In this document: positions 6,847 through 13,728 of the stretch, piece after piece
Position numbering within the stretch: position 1 is the first letter of the stretch
Layout of the letters: the number at the start of each line of letters is the position of its first letter
NCBI GenBank assembly: GCA_934615145.1
Contig: CAKTTM010000001.1
Coordinates: forward strand, 1 to 23,918
Direction of reading: 5' to 3'
Origin: an uncultured Clostridia bacterium
GTDB lineage: Bacteria; Bacillota; Clostridia; Christensenellales; Aristaeellaceae
Length of the DNA stretch: 23,918 nucleotides
Notes under the pieces: model-generated
Seen by the model: the letters and a program-made list of their open reading frames with translations, nothing else
What the model was told of the DNA's origin: nothing
Databases searched by the model: none
Made by a program: the position numbers and the translations under genes

Positions 6847-6867
6847 ACTGTTATACGGTTTGAAAGG
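6827..6867. repeat. Inverted repeat over the promoter (candidate operator)
   Basis: CCTTTCAAA-t-CCG-a-TATA (6827-6844) mirrors TATACGGTTTGAAAGG (6852-6867), 16 matching positions with two one-base insertions. It covers the -10, the start point and part of the ribosome binding site. Most of the left arm lies upstream of the expected start point, so a DNA operator is more likely than an RNA hairpin. Confidence 0.45.
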
Positions 6868-6877
6868 CGGTCTTTGA

Positions 6878-7564
6878 TTGATCAGTCTGCGCACCCTCCT
6901 GGTCGCCGATCAGGAGAGCAAGTACATTTGGGATTACTTTGATCGAAGCCAGTTTCAGGGCATCGATGTCATCGTGTCCTGCGGCGATCTGAAGGCCAGC
7001 TATCTGAGCTTTCTGACCACCATGGTGGCGGCCCCGCTGCTGTATGTGCCGGGCAACCACGATGGGGATTATTTGCGGAAGCCGCCTGAGGGCTGTGAGG
7101 ACCTGACGCAGAAGATGGTGGTCATCAAGGGCGTGCGCTTTGTGGGCTTTGGCGGCGCCAACTCGCTCAGCCCCAAGCCCTTTCACTATTCAGAGAAGGA
7201 TGTCACCCGCCAGATCACCCGCCGGATGCCCGAGATATGCAGCCGTGGCGGCTTTGATGTGCTGGTGACGCATACCCCGGCCCTGGGGCTGGGTGACGGC
7301 GACGATGCCTTTCACAAGGGCTTCCTGGGCTACCGAGCGCTGCTGGAGCAGTTCTCGCCGCGCTATCACCTGCACGGGCATCAACACCAGAATTATCCGG
7401 GCTATAAGCAGCAGATGCTCTACAAGGGCACCAGCATCATCAATGGCTTTGGCTACAAGATCATCGAGCTGCAGCTCAACCCCGTGGCCAAGCACCGCCG
7501 GCTCAGCCTGCTCAAAACCCGTTACGACTGGGGGAGGGTCTATGCAAACCAGCTTCGCGCGTGA
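6878..7564 (+). CDS. Small cytosolic metallophosphoesterase (calcineurin-like)
   Basis: A 228-residue protein without signal peptide. It carries the calcineurin-like metal-binding motifs in order: VADQES (an Asp-x-Glu form where Asp-x-His is usual), SCGDLKA, VPGNHDGDY, VTHTPALGLGD and LHGHQHQNY. Length and motif spacing fit the YfcE/MPP-type small phosphodiesterase group; substrate unknown. The start is TTG at 6878, supported by GAAAGGCGG (6862-6870) 7 nt upstream; no ATG or GTG in frame precedes the first motif. Its last 23 bases overlap the start of the next gene, so the two are almost surely co-transcribed and translationally coupled. That pairing with a BMP-type ligand-binding protein suggests a shared small-molecule pathway, possibly nucleotide related, but this is inference. 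Confidence 0.88.
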   Translation: MISLRTLLVADQESKYIWDYFDRSQFQGIDVIVSCGDLKASYLSFLTTMVAAPLLYVPGNHDGDYLRKPPEGCEDLTQKMVVIKGVRFVGFGGANSLSPKPFHYSEKDVTRQITRRMPEICSRGGFDVLVTHTPALGLGDGDDAFHKGFLGYRALLEQFSPRYHLHGHQHQNYPGYKQQMLYKGTSIINGFGYKIIELQLNPVAKHRRLSLLKTRYDWGRVYANQLRA

Positions 7565-9440
7565 GGCGCATATCGAATATGACCGCGCCCTGCGCTTGGG
7601 GCAGCGGCAGTACAGCCAGCTGGTCAGCCGGGGCGAAAAGGGCAACCTGGTGGTGCTGGATGATCTGACCGACGAAAACCGCATCATGGCCTATGTCAAG
7701 CAGCCCACGCGCGAGATCTCCTTGAATCGCGTGATCGGCACCTACACCTCGGCCCGAGCCCATTCCTTCAGCGCCGGCTTCATGCCGCTGCACCCGGAGG
7801 GCTCGGAGTTTGCCTCCAAGTGGATCTCCCTGTGCGCCATCCATATGGAGGAGGGCCTGCGCGACCCCATCGAGGTCTATGAATACCTGTGGAAATACTA
7901 TGTGGTGGAGGGCAATAAGCGCGTCAGCGTGCTCAAACACTTTGGCGCGGCCTCGGTGCGTGCGCAGATCACCCGGCTGATCCCCCAGCTGGACAGCCGT
8001 GACCCTGACACCGCCACCTACTACGCCTACCTGCACTACGACAAGGAAGGGCTGTTTAAGAACATACAATTGAGCTCGGCCGAGCGCTATGAGCTGCTGC
8101 GGGCGACCGAGCTGCGCCTGATGGCTGAGCTGCGGGCCTCCGGCGAGACCGAGCCGCTGAACTGCAACGCCATGTACCTGCACTTTGAGGGCGCCTATCA
8201 GCAGGCGGGCAGCACGCTGCCTCTGGGCGACGCCTTTCTGGAGTATTTGAAGGTCTACGGCTTTATCATCCGCACGCCCATGTCGCTGCTGACCGAGCGC
8301 ATCAGCAATCTAAAGCCCCAGCTGGTGCTGGCGGCCAACCCGGAGGCGGAGCCCACGCTGCTGCTGGATGTGCGCGAGGAGCAGCCGCAGAGCTTCGTCA
8401 CCCGCCTGTTCAGCGTCAAAAAGACGGCCAAGGTGCTCTTTGTCTATGAGCCTGGCCGGACTGAGAGCAACTGGCTGGGCGAGCATGAGAAGGGGCGCCT
8501 CAAGGTGCAAGAGGAGCTGGGCAGCAGCGTGCAGACCAGCTACCTGGACGATGTGACGCCGGACAAGGCCTATGATATGCTCACCGAGCATGCCAGTGAT
8601 ATGGACCTGGTGCTGGTCACCTCCACCCGCCTGGCCTCGGCCGCGCTGCGCTTTTCGCTGGAGCATCCAGCCTGCATGACGCTGGTCTATTCGCGGGTGC
8701 GGCAGGATTATCGCCTGAGCACCTATTATGGCAGATATTACGAGCCCGTCTTCCTCTGCGGCGTGGCGGCGGGCCTGGGCACCACGACGGGCAAGGTGGC
8801 CTATGTGACCCCACATACCGAGACCAAGCGCCACACCAGCGACATCAACGCCTTTGGCTTGGGGGTCAAGTCGGTGCGCCCGGAGGCGCAGATCTATCTG
8901 ATGATGAAGGGCGTGACGGCAGAGGAGCCCACCAGCGCCGCCAACGGCATCCGTGAGGCGGTGGAGATGGGCTGCGATATCGCGCTGGTGCCGGACTATC
9001 CGGGCCTTAGCATGGTGGGGCCGCCGGAGGGCAGCTTCAGCTTTCTGCTGCGCCTGCATGACAAGGGCGCGCCCAGCGAGTACCTGGCCTCCCCCGCCTG
9101 GGATTGGGGCCGCTACTATACGGAGATCGTCAAGAGCTACCTCAATAACAGCCTGGATGTGCTGCGCCTGATCGACAAGCCCGACCCCACGGCCACCGGC
9201 CTGTGGTGGGGCCTGGCCACCGGCGCCCTGGCCTTTAAGACCACGGATTTCCTGCACCCCATCGCCAACAACATGCTGCATTATATCCGCAGCAGCATCC
9301 AGCTGGGCCGCTTCAACCCCTTCCACGGCCCCATCGTCGATCAGGAGGGCCTGGAGCGCGTGGCCCGCCATTCCGACCCCAAGCCCTATGAGATCCTCAA
9401 CATGGACTGGATCGCGGACTTTATTCAGATCGTGGATTAG
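7542..9440 (+). CDS. Cytosolic ParB-like / BMP (PnrA-type) ligand-binding fusion protein
   Basis: A 632-residue protein. Residues about 55-140 contain DPIEVYEYLWKYYVVEGNKRVSVLKHFG, and the core VVEGNKRVSVL recalls the ParB/sulfiredoxin-type nucleotide-binding fold. Residues about 145-285 are helical and unassigned. Residues about 293-600 resemble the BMP/PnrA substrate-binding fold, whose studied members bind purine nucleosides outside the cell: KVLFVYEPGRTESNW, DLVLVTSTRLA, YEPVFLCGVAAGLGTTTGKVAYVT, INAFGLGVKSVRPEAQIYL and GCDIALVPDYPG. There is no signal peptide or lipobox, so the binding domain appears cytosolic, unlike normal transport proteins, and no ABC permease genes are nearby. I place the start at the ATG at 7542 (GGAGGG at 7533-7538); earlier in-frame codons run inside the phosphoesterase gene. 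A ligand-sensing or regulatory role is inferred. Its stop shares 4 nt with the stop of the opposing cyclotransferase gene. Confidence 0.8.
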   Translation: MQTSFAREAHIEYDRALRLGQRQYSQLVSRGEKGNLVVLDDLTDENRIMAYVKQPTREISLNRVIGTYTSARAHSFSAGFMPLHPEGSEFASKWISLCAIHMEEGLRDPIEVYEYLWKYYVVEGNKRVSVLKHFGAASVRAQITRLIPQLDSRDPDTATYYAYLHYDKEGLFKNIQLSSAERYELLRATELRLMAELRASGETEPLNCNAMYLHFEGAYQQAGSTLPLGDAFLEYLKVYGFIIRTPMSLLTERISNLKPQLVLAANPEAEPTLLLDVREEQPQSFVTRLFSVKKTAKVLFVYEPGRTESNWLGEHEKGRLKVQEELGSSVQTSYLDDVTPDKAYDMLTEHASDMDLVLVTSTRLASAALRFSLEHPACMTLVYSRVRQDYRLSTYYGRYYEPVFLCGVAAGLGTTTGKVAYVTPHTETKRHTSDINAFGLGVKSVRPEAQIYLMMKGVTAEEPTSAANGIREAVEMGCDIALVPDYPGLSMVGPPEGSFSFLLRLHDKGAPSEYLASPAWDWGRYYTEIVKSYLNNSLDVLRLIDKPDPTATGLWWGLATGALAFKTTDFLHPIANNMLHYIRSSIQLGRFNPFHGPIVDQEGLERVARHSDPKPYEILNMDWIADFIQIVD

Positions 9441-10201
9441 GGCAGGCGCAGCTCGAAGATCATATGCCAGCGTTTGCCGGTGACATAGAAGCGGTCGCCT
9501 TCGATATGCGCGATGCCGTTGAGCACGGCGTTGTCGTCGCGCGGCCGATCCTCTGGCAGCGCCAGGGCGCGCAGCTCGCTTAAGTCAATGCGCTGCAATA
9601 CCTCGCCGCTGGCTCGATCTATTTTGATGATCTCATCGCTCATCCACACATTGGCATAGATGTAGCCGTTGGCGTACTCCAGCTCGTTGAGCCGGGGGAT
9701 GGGCTGGCCCTGCCAGCTGACCGGCAGGCTGCCCGGGTGCTCAAAGCTGTCTGGATCGCGGATGGTGAGCGTGGCACTGCCGTCTGACATGTAGAGCCGC
9801 TCCCCATCAAAGCACAATCCCCAGCCCTCGCCGCTGTAGCGGGCCTGCCTGATCTCTGTGAGGGTCTGCCTGTCGTAGAGCCTGGCCTGGCCTTCCTGCC
9901 AGCTCAGCAGCCAGATGCCGGCCGGGGTCTCGGTCAGACCCTCGGCGAAGACCTCGCGCGGCAGCCCTTGCGCCTGCCGCAGCTGTCCGGTGCTCAAGTC
10001 CAGCTGGCCGATCATCGAGCGGCCGTAGAGTCCGGAGGAGAGGATGAGCCGGTCGTCCACCACTTCCAGCCCCTGAGTAAACAGGGCGGGGTTCAGCGGG
10101 TGGCTGGCAAGAATCTCCACCTGGGCGAAGGCACAAAGGCATATGAAAAGCGAGGCGGCCAGCGCCGCCAGCAGGATGAATGCATTCCCTCTGCGCCGCA
10201 T
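9437..10201 (-). CDS. Exported glutaminyl-peptide cyclotransferase (glutamine cyclotransferase)
   Basis: A 254-residue protein with an N-terminal signal or anchor segment (MRRRGN, then about 20 hydrophobic residues ending in AFAQ). The rest matches the plant/bacterial glutamine cyclotransferase five-bladed propeller family: FTQGLEV, SSGLYGRSMI, EGLTETPAGIWLLSWQEG, GEGWGLCFDGERLYMSDGS, LNELEYANGYIYANVWMSDEIIKID and LNGIAHIEGDRFYVTGKRW. Such enzymes turn N-terminal glutamine into pyroglutamate, protecting exported peptides or proteins from aminopeptidases; the export location fits that. ATG at 10201 with GAGGTGG 5 nt upstream. It lies 36 nt after thrS on the same strand with no terminator between, so it is probably co-transcribed and under the same T-box. 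Its natural substrates are unknown. Confidence 0.9.
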   Translation of the reverse strand: MRRRGNAFILLAALAASLFICLCAFAQVEILASHPLNPALFTQGLEVVDDRLILSSGLYGRSMIGQLDLSTGQLRQAQGLPREVFAEGLTETPAGIWLLSWQEGQARLYDRQTLTEIRQARYSGEGWGLCFDGERLYMSDGSATLTIRDPDSFEHPGSLPVSWQGQPIPRLNELEYANGYIYANVWMSDEIIKIDRASGEVLQRIDLSELRALALPEDRPRDDNAVLNGIAHIEGDRFYVTGKRWHMIFELRLP

Positions 10202-10237
10202 GAGCCACCTCGCTTACATCATGGATAGTAAGGGTCT

Positions 10238-12157
10238 TCAGGCCTCCCAGTTGCGCTCCAGCGCGCGGGCCTTGTCCTCCTGAAGCAGTTTGCCAATCAG
10301 CTCGTCCTGGGCCATCACGCCCAGGTTTTCACCCTTGCGGGTGCGCACCGAGACCGTGCCCTGCTCCGCCTCGCGGTCGCCGATGACCAGCATGTAGGGC
10401 AGCTTTTCCATCTGCGCCTCGCGCACCTTGAAGCCTATCTTCTCATTGCGCAGGTCGATTTCGGCGCGCAGCCCGGCGGCGTTCAGCTTTTTGACCAGCG
10501 CCCGCGCGGCTTCGTCCGCGCGCTCGGTGATGGTCATCACCTTGACCTGCACAGGGGCCAGCCACAGCGGGAAGGCGCCGCCAAAGTGCTCGGTCAGTAT
10601 GCCGATGAAGCGCTCCATGGAGCCAAAGAGCACGCGGTGTATCATCACCGGGCGGTGCTTCTCGCCATCGGGGCCAACATACTCCATCTCAAAGCGCTCG
10701 GGCAGGTTCATGTCCAGCTGGATGGTGCCGCACTGCCAGCTGCGGCCCAGGCTATCCTGCAGGTGGAAGTCTATCTTGGGGCCGTAGAAGGCGCCGTCGC
10801 CCTCATTGACGGTGTAAGGCATGCCCATCTCGTCCAGCGCGTCCTTGAGCGCCTGGGTGCTCAGCTCCCACATCTCGTCAGAGCCGATGGAATTTTCCGG
10901 CCTGGTGGACAGCTCTACTTTATAGGGGAAGCCGAAGGCCGAGTAGACCATGTCGTCCAGGGCATAGACGCCCTTGATCTCGTCCTTGATCTGCTCGGGC
11001 GTCATGTAGAGATGCGCGTCATCCTGGGTGAAGCAGCGCACCCGCATCAGGCCGTGCAGCGTACCGCTTTTCTCATGGCGGTGCACCAGGCCCAGTTCGC
11101 CCACCCGCTGGGGCAGGTCGCGGTAGCTCCACATCCGGCGCTTGTAGGCCAGGATGCCGCCGGGGCAGTTCATGGGCTTGATGGCGTAGTCCTCATCATC
11201 GATCTTCAGCGTGTACATGTTGTCGCGGTAGTTTTCCCAGTGGCCGCTTTGCTCCCAGAGGCTGCGCGAGAGGATGACCGGCGTCTTGATCTCTTCATAG
11301 CCGGCCTCGCGGTGTATCTCGCGCCAGTAATCCTCAAGCAGGTTGCGCAGCACCATGCCCTTGGGGTAGAAGAAGGGGAAGCCGGGCCCCTCGTCCTGTA
11401 TGTCAAAGAGATCCAGCTCGCGCCCCAGCTTGCGGTGGTCGCGCTTCTTGGCCTCCTCCAGGCGCTGCAGGTAGCTTTCCAGGTCTTCCTTGTTGGTAAA
11501 GGCGGTGCCGTAGATGCGCTGGAGCATCTTGTTCTTTTCGTTGCCCCGCCAGTAGGCGCCCGCCACGCTGGTCAGTTTGAAGGCCTTGATGCGGCCCGTG
11601 GAGGGCAGATGGGGCCCGGCGCAGAGATCGACAAACTCACCCTGGGAGTAGAAGCTCAGCTCCTCGTCCTCGGGCAGGTCGCGTATCAGCTCTACCTTAT
11701 AAGGTTCGCCCTTTTCTTCCATCAGTTTGATGGCCTCGTCGCGCGGCAGGGTGAAGCGCAGCTCGCGGTCATTCTTTTTGATGATGCGGGCCATCTCCTT
11801 CTCCACCTGATCGAGTATTTCCGGCGTGAAGGGCTCGGGCACATCAAAGTCATAGTAAAAACCGCTCTCGATGGCCGGGCCAATGGCCAGCTTGGCCTGG
11901 GGCACCACGTTTTTCACGGCGCTGGCCAGCACATGCGAGGCGGTATGGCGCAGCACCTTGCGCGCCTCCTCATCCTCAAAGCCCAGGAACTTTAGCTCGC
12001 CCCCGCCGTGCAGCGGCTGCTGCAGCTCCACCAATTCGCCGTTAAAGCTGGCCGCGATGACGTTCTTTCTGATCTCCGCGTCCATATCGCGCAGCATGTC
12101 CAGCGCGTTCGTGCCCTCGTCGTATACCCTTTTCTCTCCGTTCAACAATATCTCCAT
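10238..12157 (-). CDS. thrS: Threonyl-tRNA synthetase
   Basis: A 639-residue class II synthetase that charges tRNA-Thr in the cytosol. Domains in order: N-terminal TGS-like segment (MEILLNGEKRVYDEGTN), the editing domain with HTASH and CAGPHLPSTG (its zinc-type His/Cys motifs), the catalytic core with class II motifs (for example FPFFYPKGMVL, MNCPGGILAYK, GLMRVRCFTQDDAHLY and MIHRVLFGSMERFIGIL) and the anticodon-binding domain (LWLAPVQVKVMTI onward). Length is normal. I choose the ATG at 12157 because AAGAAAGGG (12166-12174) is 8 nt upstream. The in-frame GTG at 12166, three codons earlier, overlaps that site and would have no spacing. Expression is controlled by the T-box leader listed separately. 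The glutaminyl cyclotransferase gene follows 36 nt downstream. Confidence 0.98.
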   Translation of the reverse strand: MEILLNGEKRVYDEGTNALDMLRDMDAEIRKNVIAASFNGELVELQQPLHGGGELKFLGFEDEEARKVLRHTASHVLASAVKNVVPQAKLAIGPAIESGFYYDFDVPEPFTPEILDQVEKEMARIIKKNDRELRFTLPRDEAIKLMEEKGEPYKVELIRDLPEDEELSFYSQGEFVDLCAGPHLPSTGRIKAFKLTSVAGAYWRGNEKNKMLQRIYGTAFTNKEDLESYLQRLEEAKKRDHRKLGRELDLFDIQDEGPGFPFFYPKGMVLRNLLEDYWREIHREAGYEEIKTPVILSRSLWEQSGHWENYRDNMYTLKIDDEDYAIKPMNCPGGILAYKRRMWSYRDLPQRVGELGLVHRHEKSGTLHGLMRVRCFTQDDAHLYMTPEQIKDEIKGVYALDDMVYSAFGFPYKVELSTRPENSIGSDEMWELSTQALKDALDEMGMPYTVNEGDGAFYGPKIDFHLQDSLGRSWQCGTIQLDMNLPERFEMEYVGPDGEKHRPVMIHRVLFGSMERFIGILTEHFGGAFPLWLAPVQVKVMTITERADEAARALVKKLNAAGLRAEIDLRNEKIGFKVREAQMEKLPYMLVIGDREAEQGTVSVRTRKGENLGVMAQDELIGKLLQEDKARALERNWEA

Positions 12158-12165
12158 ATCGGTCA

Positions 12166-12174
12166 CCCTTTCTT
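12166..12174 (-). promoter_or_regulatory. thrS ribosome binding site
   Basis: AAGAAAGGG on the minus strand, 8 nt before the ATG at 12157. Its last G is also the first base of the alternative GTG, which argues against that start. Confidence 0.65.
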
Positions 12175-12188
12175 AACAATTTCGGTAC

Positions 12189-12220
12189 AAAAAAGCACTC
12201 ATCCCCTGAGGGACGAATGC
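12189..12220 (-). terminator. Terminator of the thrS T-box leader
   Basis: GCATTCGTCCC (12210-12220) pairs with GGGATGAGTGC (12195-12205) over 11 bp with two G-U pairs. The loop is four bases, followed by TTTTTT (12189-12194). Its 5' arm is shared with the antiterminator. Confidence 0.9.
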
Positions 12221-12402
12221 TGCTACATCCGCGGTTCCACCCTGTTTGCCTGTTGGCCTCTTGTCAGCGCTGTATCGCGCGCCGCGCGTCCCCTGATCCG
12301 GTGGTGGTACCCCATCTGCCTGCCTTGCCTGCGCTTTCAGCCGGGGCGCGGGCTCTCTTCAAGGTGGTGTAGCGGGGCTTGTCCTCCTTCTCGCCAAAGG
12401 AT
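12189..12402 (-). ncRNA. T-box leader (Thr-specific) of thrS
   Basis: The minus strand carries all main T-box parts in order. The Stem I apical elements AGAGAG and GCTGAAA lie near 12330-12357. The specifier region GGTACCACCACC (12298-12309) gives ACC, a threonine codon. The T-box core is AGGGTGGAACCGCGG (12229-12243). An antiterminator can form with AGGG pairing CCCT and CGGATG pairing CATTCG around the TGGAACC bulge. The competing terminator (12189-12220) follows. Uncharged tRNA-Thr would pair its anticodon with the specifier and its NCCA end with TGGA, letting transcription continue into thrS. TGGA predicts U as the tRNA discriminator base. The 5' end is estimated from the promoter. Confidence 0.92.
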
Positions 12403-12408
12403 GGCTGC

Positions 12409-12437
12409 AGTATACGCCCCGCCTTCGCCGCTGTCAA
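12409..12437 (-). promoter_or_regulatory. Predicted thrS promoter
   Basis: On the minus strand TTGACA (12432-12437, perfect) and TATACT (12409-12414, 5 of 6) are 17 bp apart, a strong sigma-A-type promoter. Transcription would begin near 12402, just ahead of the T-box structure. Confidence 0.85.
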
Positions 12438-12513
12438 GCCAAGTCCTGCGAAAACAAATTGTAAGAATTTCGAAAGATTTCGCCAATTTGCGCAATTTTG
12501 CCCGATTTTCTTA

Positions 12514-12540
12514 GAGAATGCTATTGTAAAACTAATTCTC
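12514..12540. repeat. Inverted repeat around the ArsR-type gene -35 (candidate operator)
   Basis: GAGAAT (12514-12519) and ATTCTC (12535-12540) are perfect inverse copies 15 bp apart, about two helical turns centre to centre. They flank the -35 of the downstream regulator gene. The stretch 12450-12540 is noticeably AT-rich against its surroundings. Autoregulation is inferred only. Confidence 0.35.
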
Positions 12541-12552
12541 GTGCTGTATACT
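12524..12552 (+). promoter_or_regulatory. Predicted promoter of the ArsR-type regulator gene
   Basis: TTGTAA (12524-12529) and TATACT (12547-12552) are 17 bp apart, matching 4 and 5 of 6 consensus bases. Start point near 12559, leaving a leader of about 72 nt. Confidence 0.6.
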
Positions 12553-12630
12553 CATACGCGTTGTGAAAGCAAACAACCGGGCGGCTGGGCACCGTCTGGG
12601 CCACATATCGTTCACAGAAGGAGCGGGAGT

Positions 12631-13569
12631 ATGATCCACATTCAAACCCTCAGGGAAGGTTATCCACTATTCAAGGCGCTGGGCTCTGAAACACGCATCA
12701 GCATCCTGGAGCTGCTGGTCGAAAAGGGCCCGATGCGCATGACCGCCATCGCCCAGGAGCTCAAGATCACCGGCGGCGCTTTGACCAGCCATGTCAAGGC
12801 GCTCAATGAGGCCGGCATCCTCTCCATCGAGCAGCGCGGCGGCAAGCACGGCATCCAGAAGGTCTGCCGCGTCAATGACGAGCGCATCATCATCGAGTCC
12901 CCCATCAAGCGGCCGGGGATGAAGAGCTATGAGGCCGAGATCGAGATCGGCCAGTTTGTGGACAGCAAGGCCTCCGCGCCCTGCGGCGTGGCCACGCCCG
13001 AGCGCATTCTGGAGCCGCAGAACGACCCCACCAGCTTTGCCAACCCCGACCGCCTGCGCGCGGGCGTGATCTGGCTCAAAGACGGCTATCTGGAGTATCT
13101 GGTGCCCAACTTCATCAAGGAAGGCCAGCAGATGCTGGAATTGAAGATGTCGCTGGAGTGCGCGCCCGATCTGCCCCGCTCGCAGCCCAGGCTGCCCGGC
13201 CAGGTGGAGCTGTCCATCAACAATGTCAAGGTCTGCGCCTGCGGGCTGCCGGGCGAGGAGGGCAATGCCTACGGCATGTTCAACCCGGTCTGGTGGGATG
13301 AGAGCCACAACCAGCGGGGCACGCTGCACATGATCACCGTCAATGAGGACGGCACCTTTGTGGATGGCTACGCGGTCAGCGACATCAAGCTCAGCGACCT
13401 CAAGCTGGGCGTGGGCAAGTCCATCCCCGTCAGGCTCACCCTGCCCAAGGGCGAGGACAACAGCGGCCTGACGCTGTTTGGCCACGGCTTTGGCAACGCG
13501 CCCCAGGGCATCAAGATCAGCATGAACTACGAGGACAAGGGCAAGCCCAAGGCCAAGAAGCGAAATTAG
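12631..13569 (+). CDS. ArsR-type winged-helix regulator with large C-terminal domain
   Basis: A 312-residue cytosolic protein. Residues about 8-90 form an ArsR-like winged helix: LFKALGSETRISILELLVEKG, then MTAIAQELKITGGALTSHVKALNEAGIL as the helix-turn-helix, and a GGKHGIQKV wing. The C-terminal 210 residues are mostly beta and carry VELSINNVKVCACGLPGEEG, MFNPVWWDESHNQRGTLHMI, DGTFVDG and LTLFGHGFGNAPQGIKISMNY. This pattern recurs in a group of ArsR-type proteins in Clostridia often found beside sugar-use genes; I recall that association but cannot verify it here. The domain is probably a ligand sensor. ATG at 12631 with GAAGGAGCGGGAG just upstream; a longer in-frame extension back to 12379 runs through the thrS leader and is rejected. 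It diverges from thrS, and a terminator follows, so it is a single-gene unit. Confidence 0.85.
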   Translation: MIHIQTLREGYPLFKALGSETRISILELLVEKGPMRMTAIAQELKITGGALTSHVKALNEAGILSIEQRGGKHGIQKVCRVNDERIIIESPIKRPGMKSYEAEIEIGQFVDSKASAPCGVATPERILEPQNDPTSFANPDRLRAGVIWLKDGYLEYLVPNFIKEGQQMLELKMSLECAPDLPRSQPRLPGQVELSINNVKVCACGLPGEEGNAYGMFNPVWWDESHNQRGTLHMITVNEDGTFVDGYAVSDIKLSDLKLGVGKSIPVRLTLPKGEDNSGLTLFGHGFGNAPQGIKISMNYEDKGKPKAKKRN

Positions 13570-13598
13570 TTTCGGGATATTTTCTGATTGCTAATGCG

Positions 13599-13621
13599 GG
13601 GGAGCCGAAAGGCTCCCCTTT
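13599..13621 (+). terminator. Terminator of the ArsR-type regulator gene
   Basis: GGGGAGCC (13599-13606) and GGCTCCCC (13611-13618) form a perfect 8-bp stem with a GAAA tetraloop, followed by TTT and soon another TTTT. It lies 29 nt after the stop codon. Confidence 0.75.
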
Positions 13622-13628
13622 CAAATGC

Positions 13629-13657
13629 TTTTCAGCAGGCGGCGCCTGTGGTATACT
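13629..13657 (+). promoter_or_regulatory. Predicted promoter of the gmk cluster
   Basis: TTTTCA (13629-13634, 4 of 6) and TATACT (13652-13657, 5 of 6) are 17 bp apart. Start point near 13664, directly before a leader hairpin and about 65 nt before gmk. It is the only convincing promoter I see for the cluster up to the window end. Confidence 0.5.
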
Positions 13658-13664
13658 TGGTCAA

Positions 13665-13694
13665 GCGGGGGGCGCTGAAGGCAGCGGGCCCCGC
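13665..13694 (+). promoter_or_regulatory. Hairpin at the 5' end of the gmk leader
   Basis: GCGGGG-gg-CGCT (13665-13676) pairs with AGCG-gg-CCCCGC (13683-13694) with a symmetric GG/GG internal loop and a 6-nt loop GAAGGC. It would sit at the very 5' end of the transcript. It may stabilise the mRNA or be a regulatory element; no known riboswitch class is recognised. Confidence 0.45.
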
Positions 13695-13728
13695 GACAGC
13701 ATCTGACAGTGGGTGAAGGAGTGTTGGC

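Noticed and set aside
7293..7541. N-terminal extension of the BMP-fusion protein
   Set aside because: It lies inside the phosphoesterase gene in another frame with biased, motif-free sequence. The ATG at 7542 has a GGAGGG site.
10586..11995. A 469-codon open frame on the plus strand across thrS
   Set aside because: It is antisense to a clear synthetase gene, has no family motif and no separate promoter or binding site.
12379..12630. N-terminal extension of the ArsR-type regulator
   Set aside because: The extra codons run through the thrS promoter and T-box region and lie before the gene's own predicted promoter. The ATG at 12631 starts the winged-helix domain directly with a good binding site.
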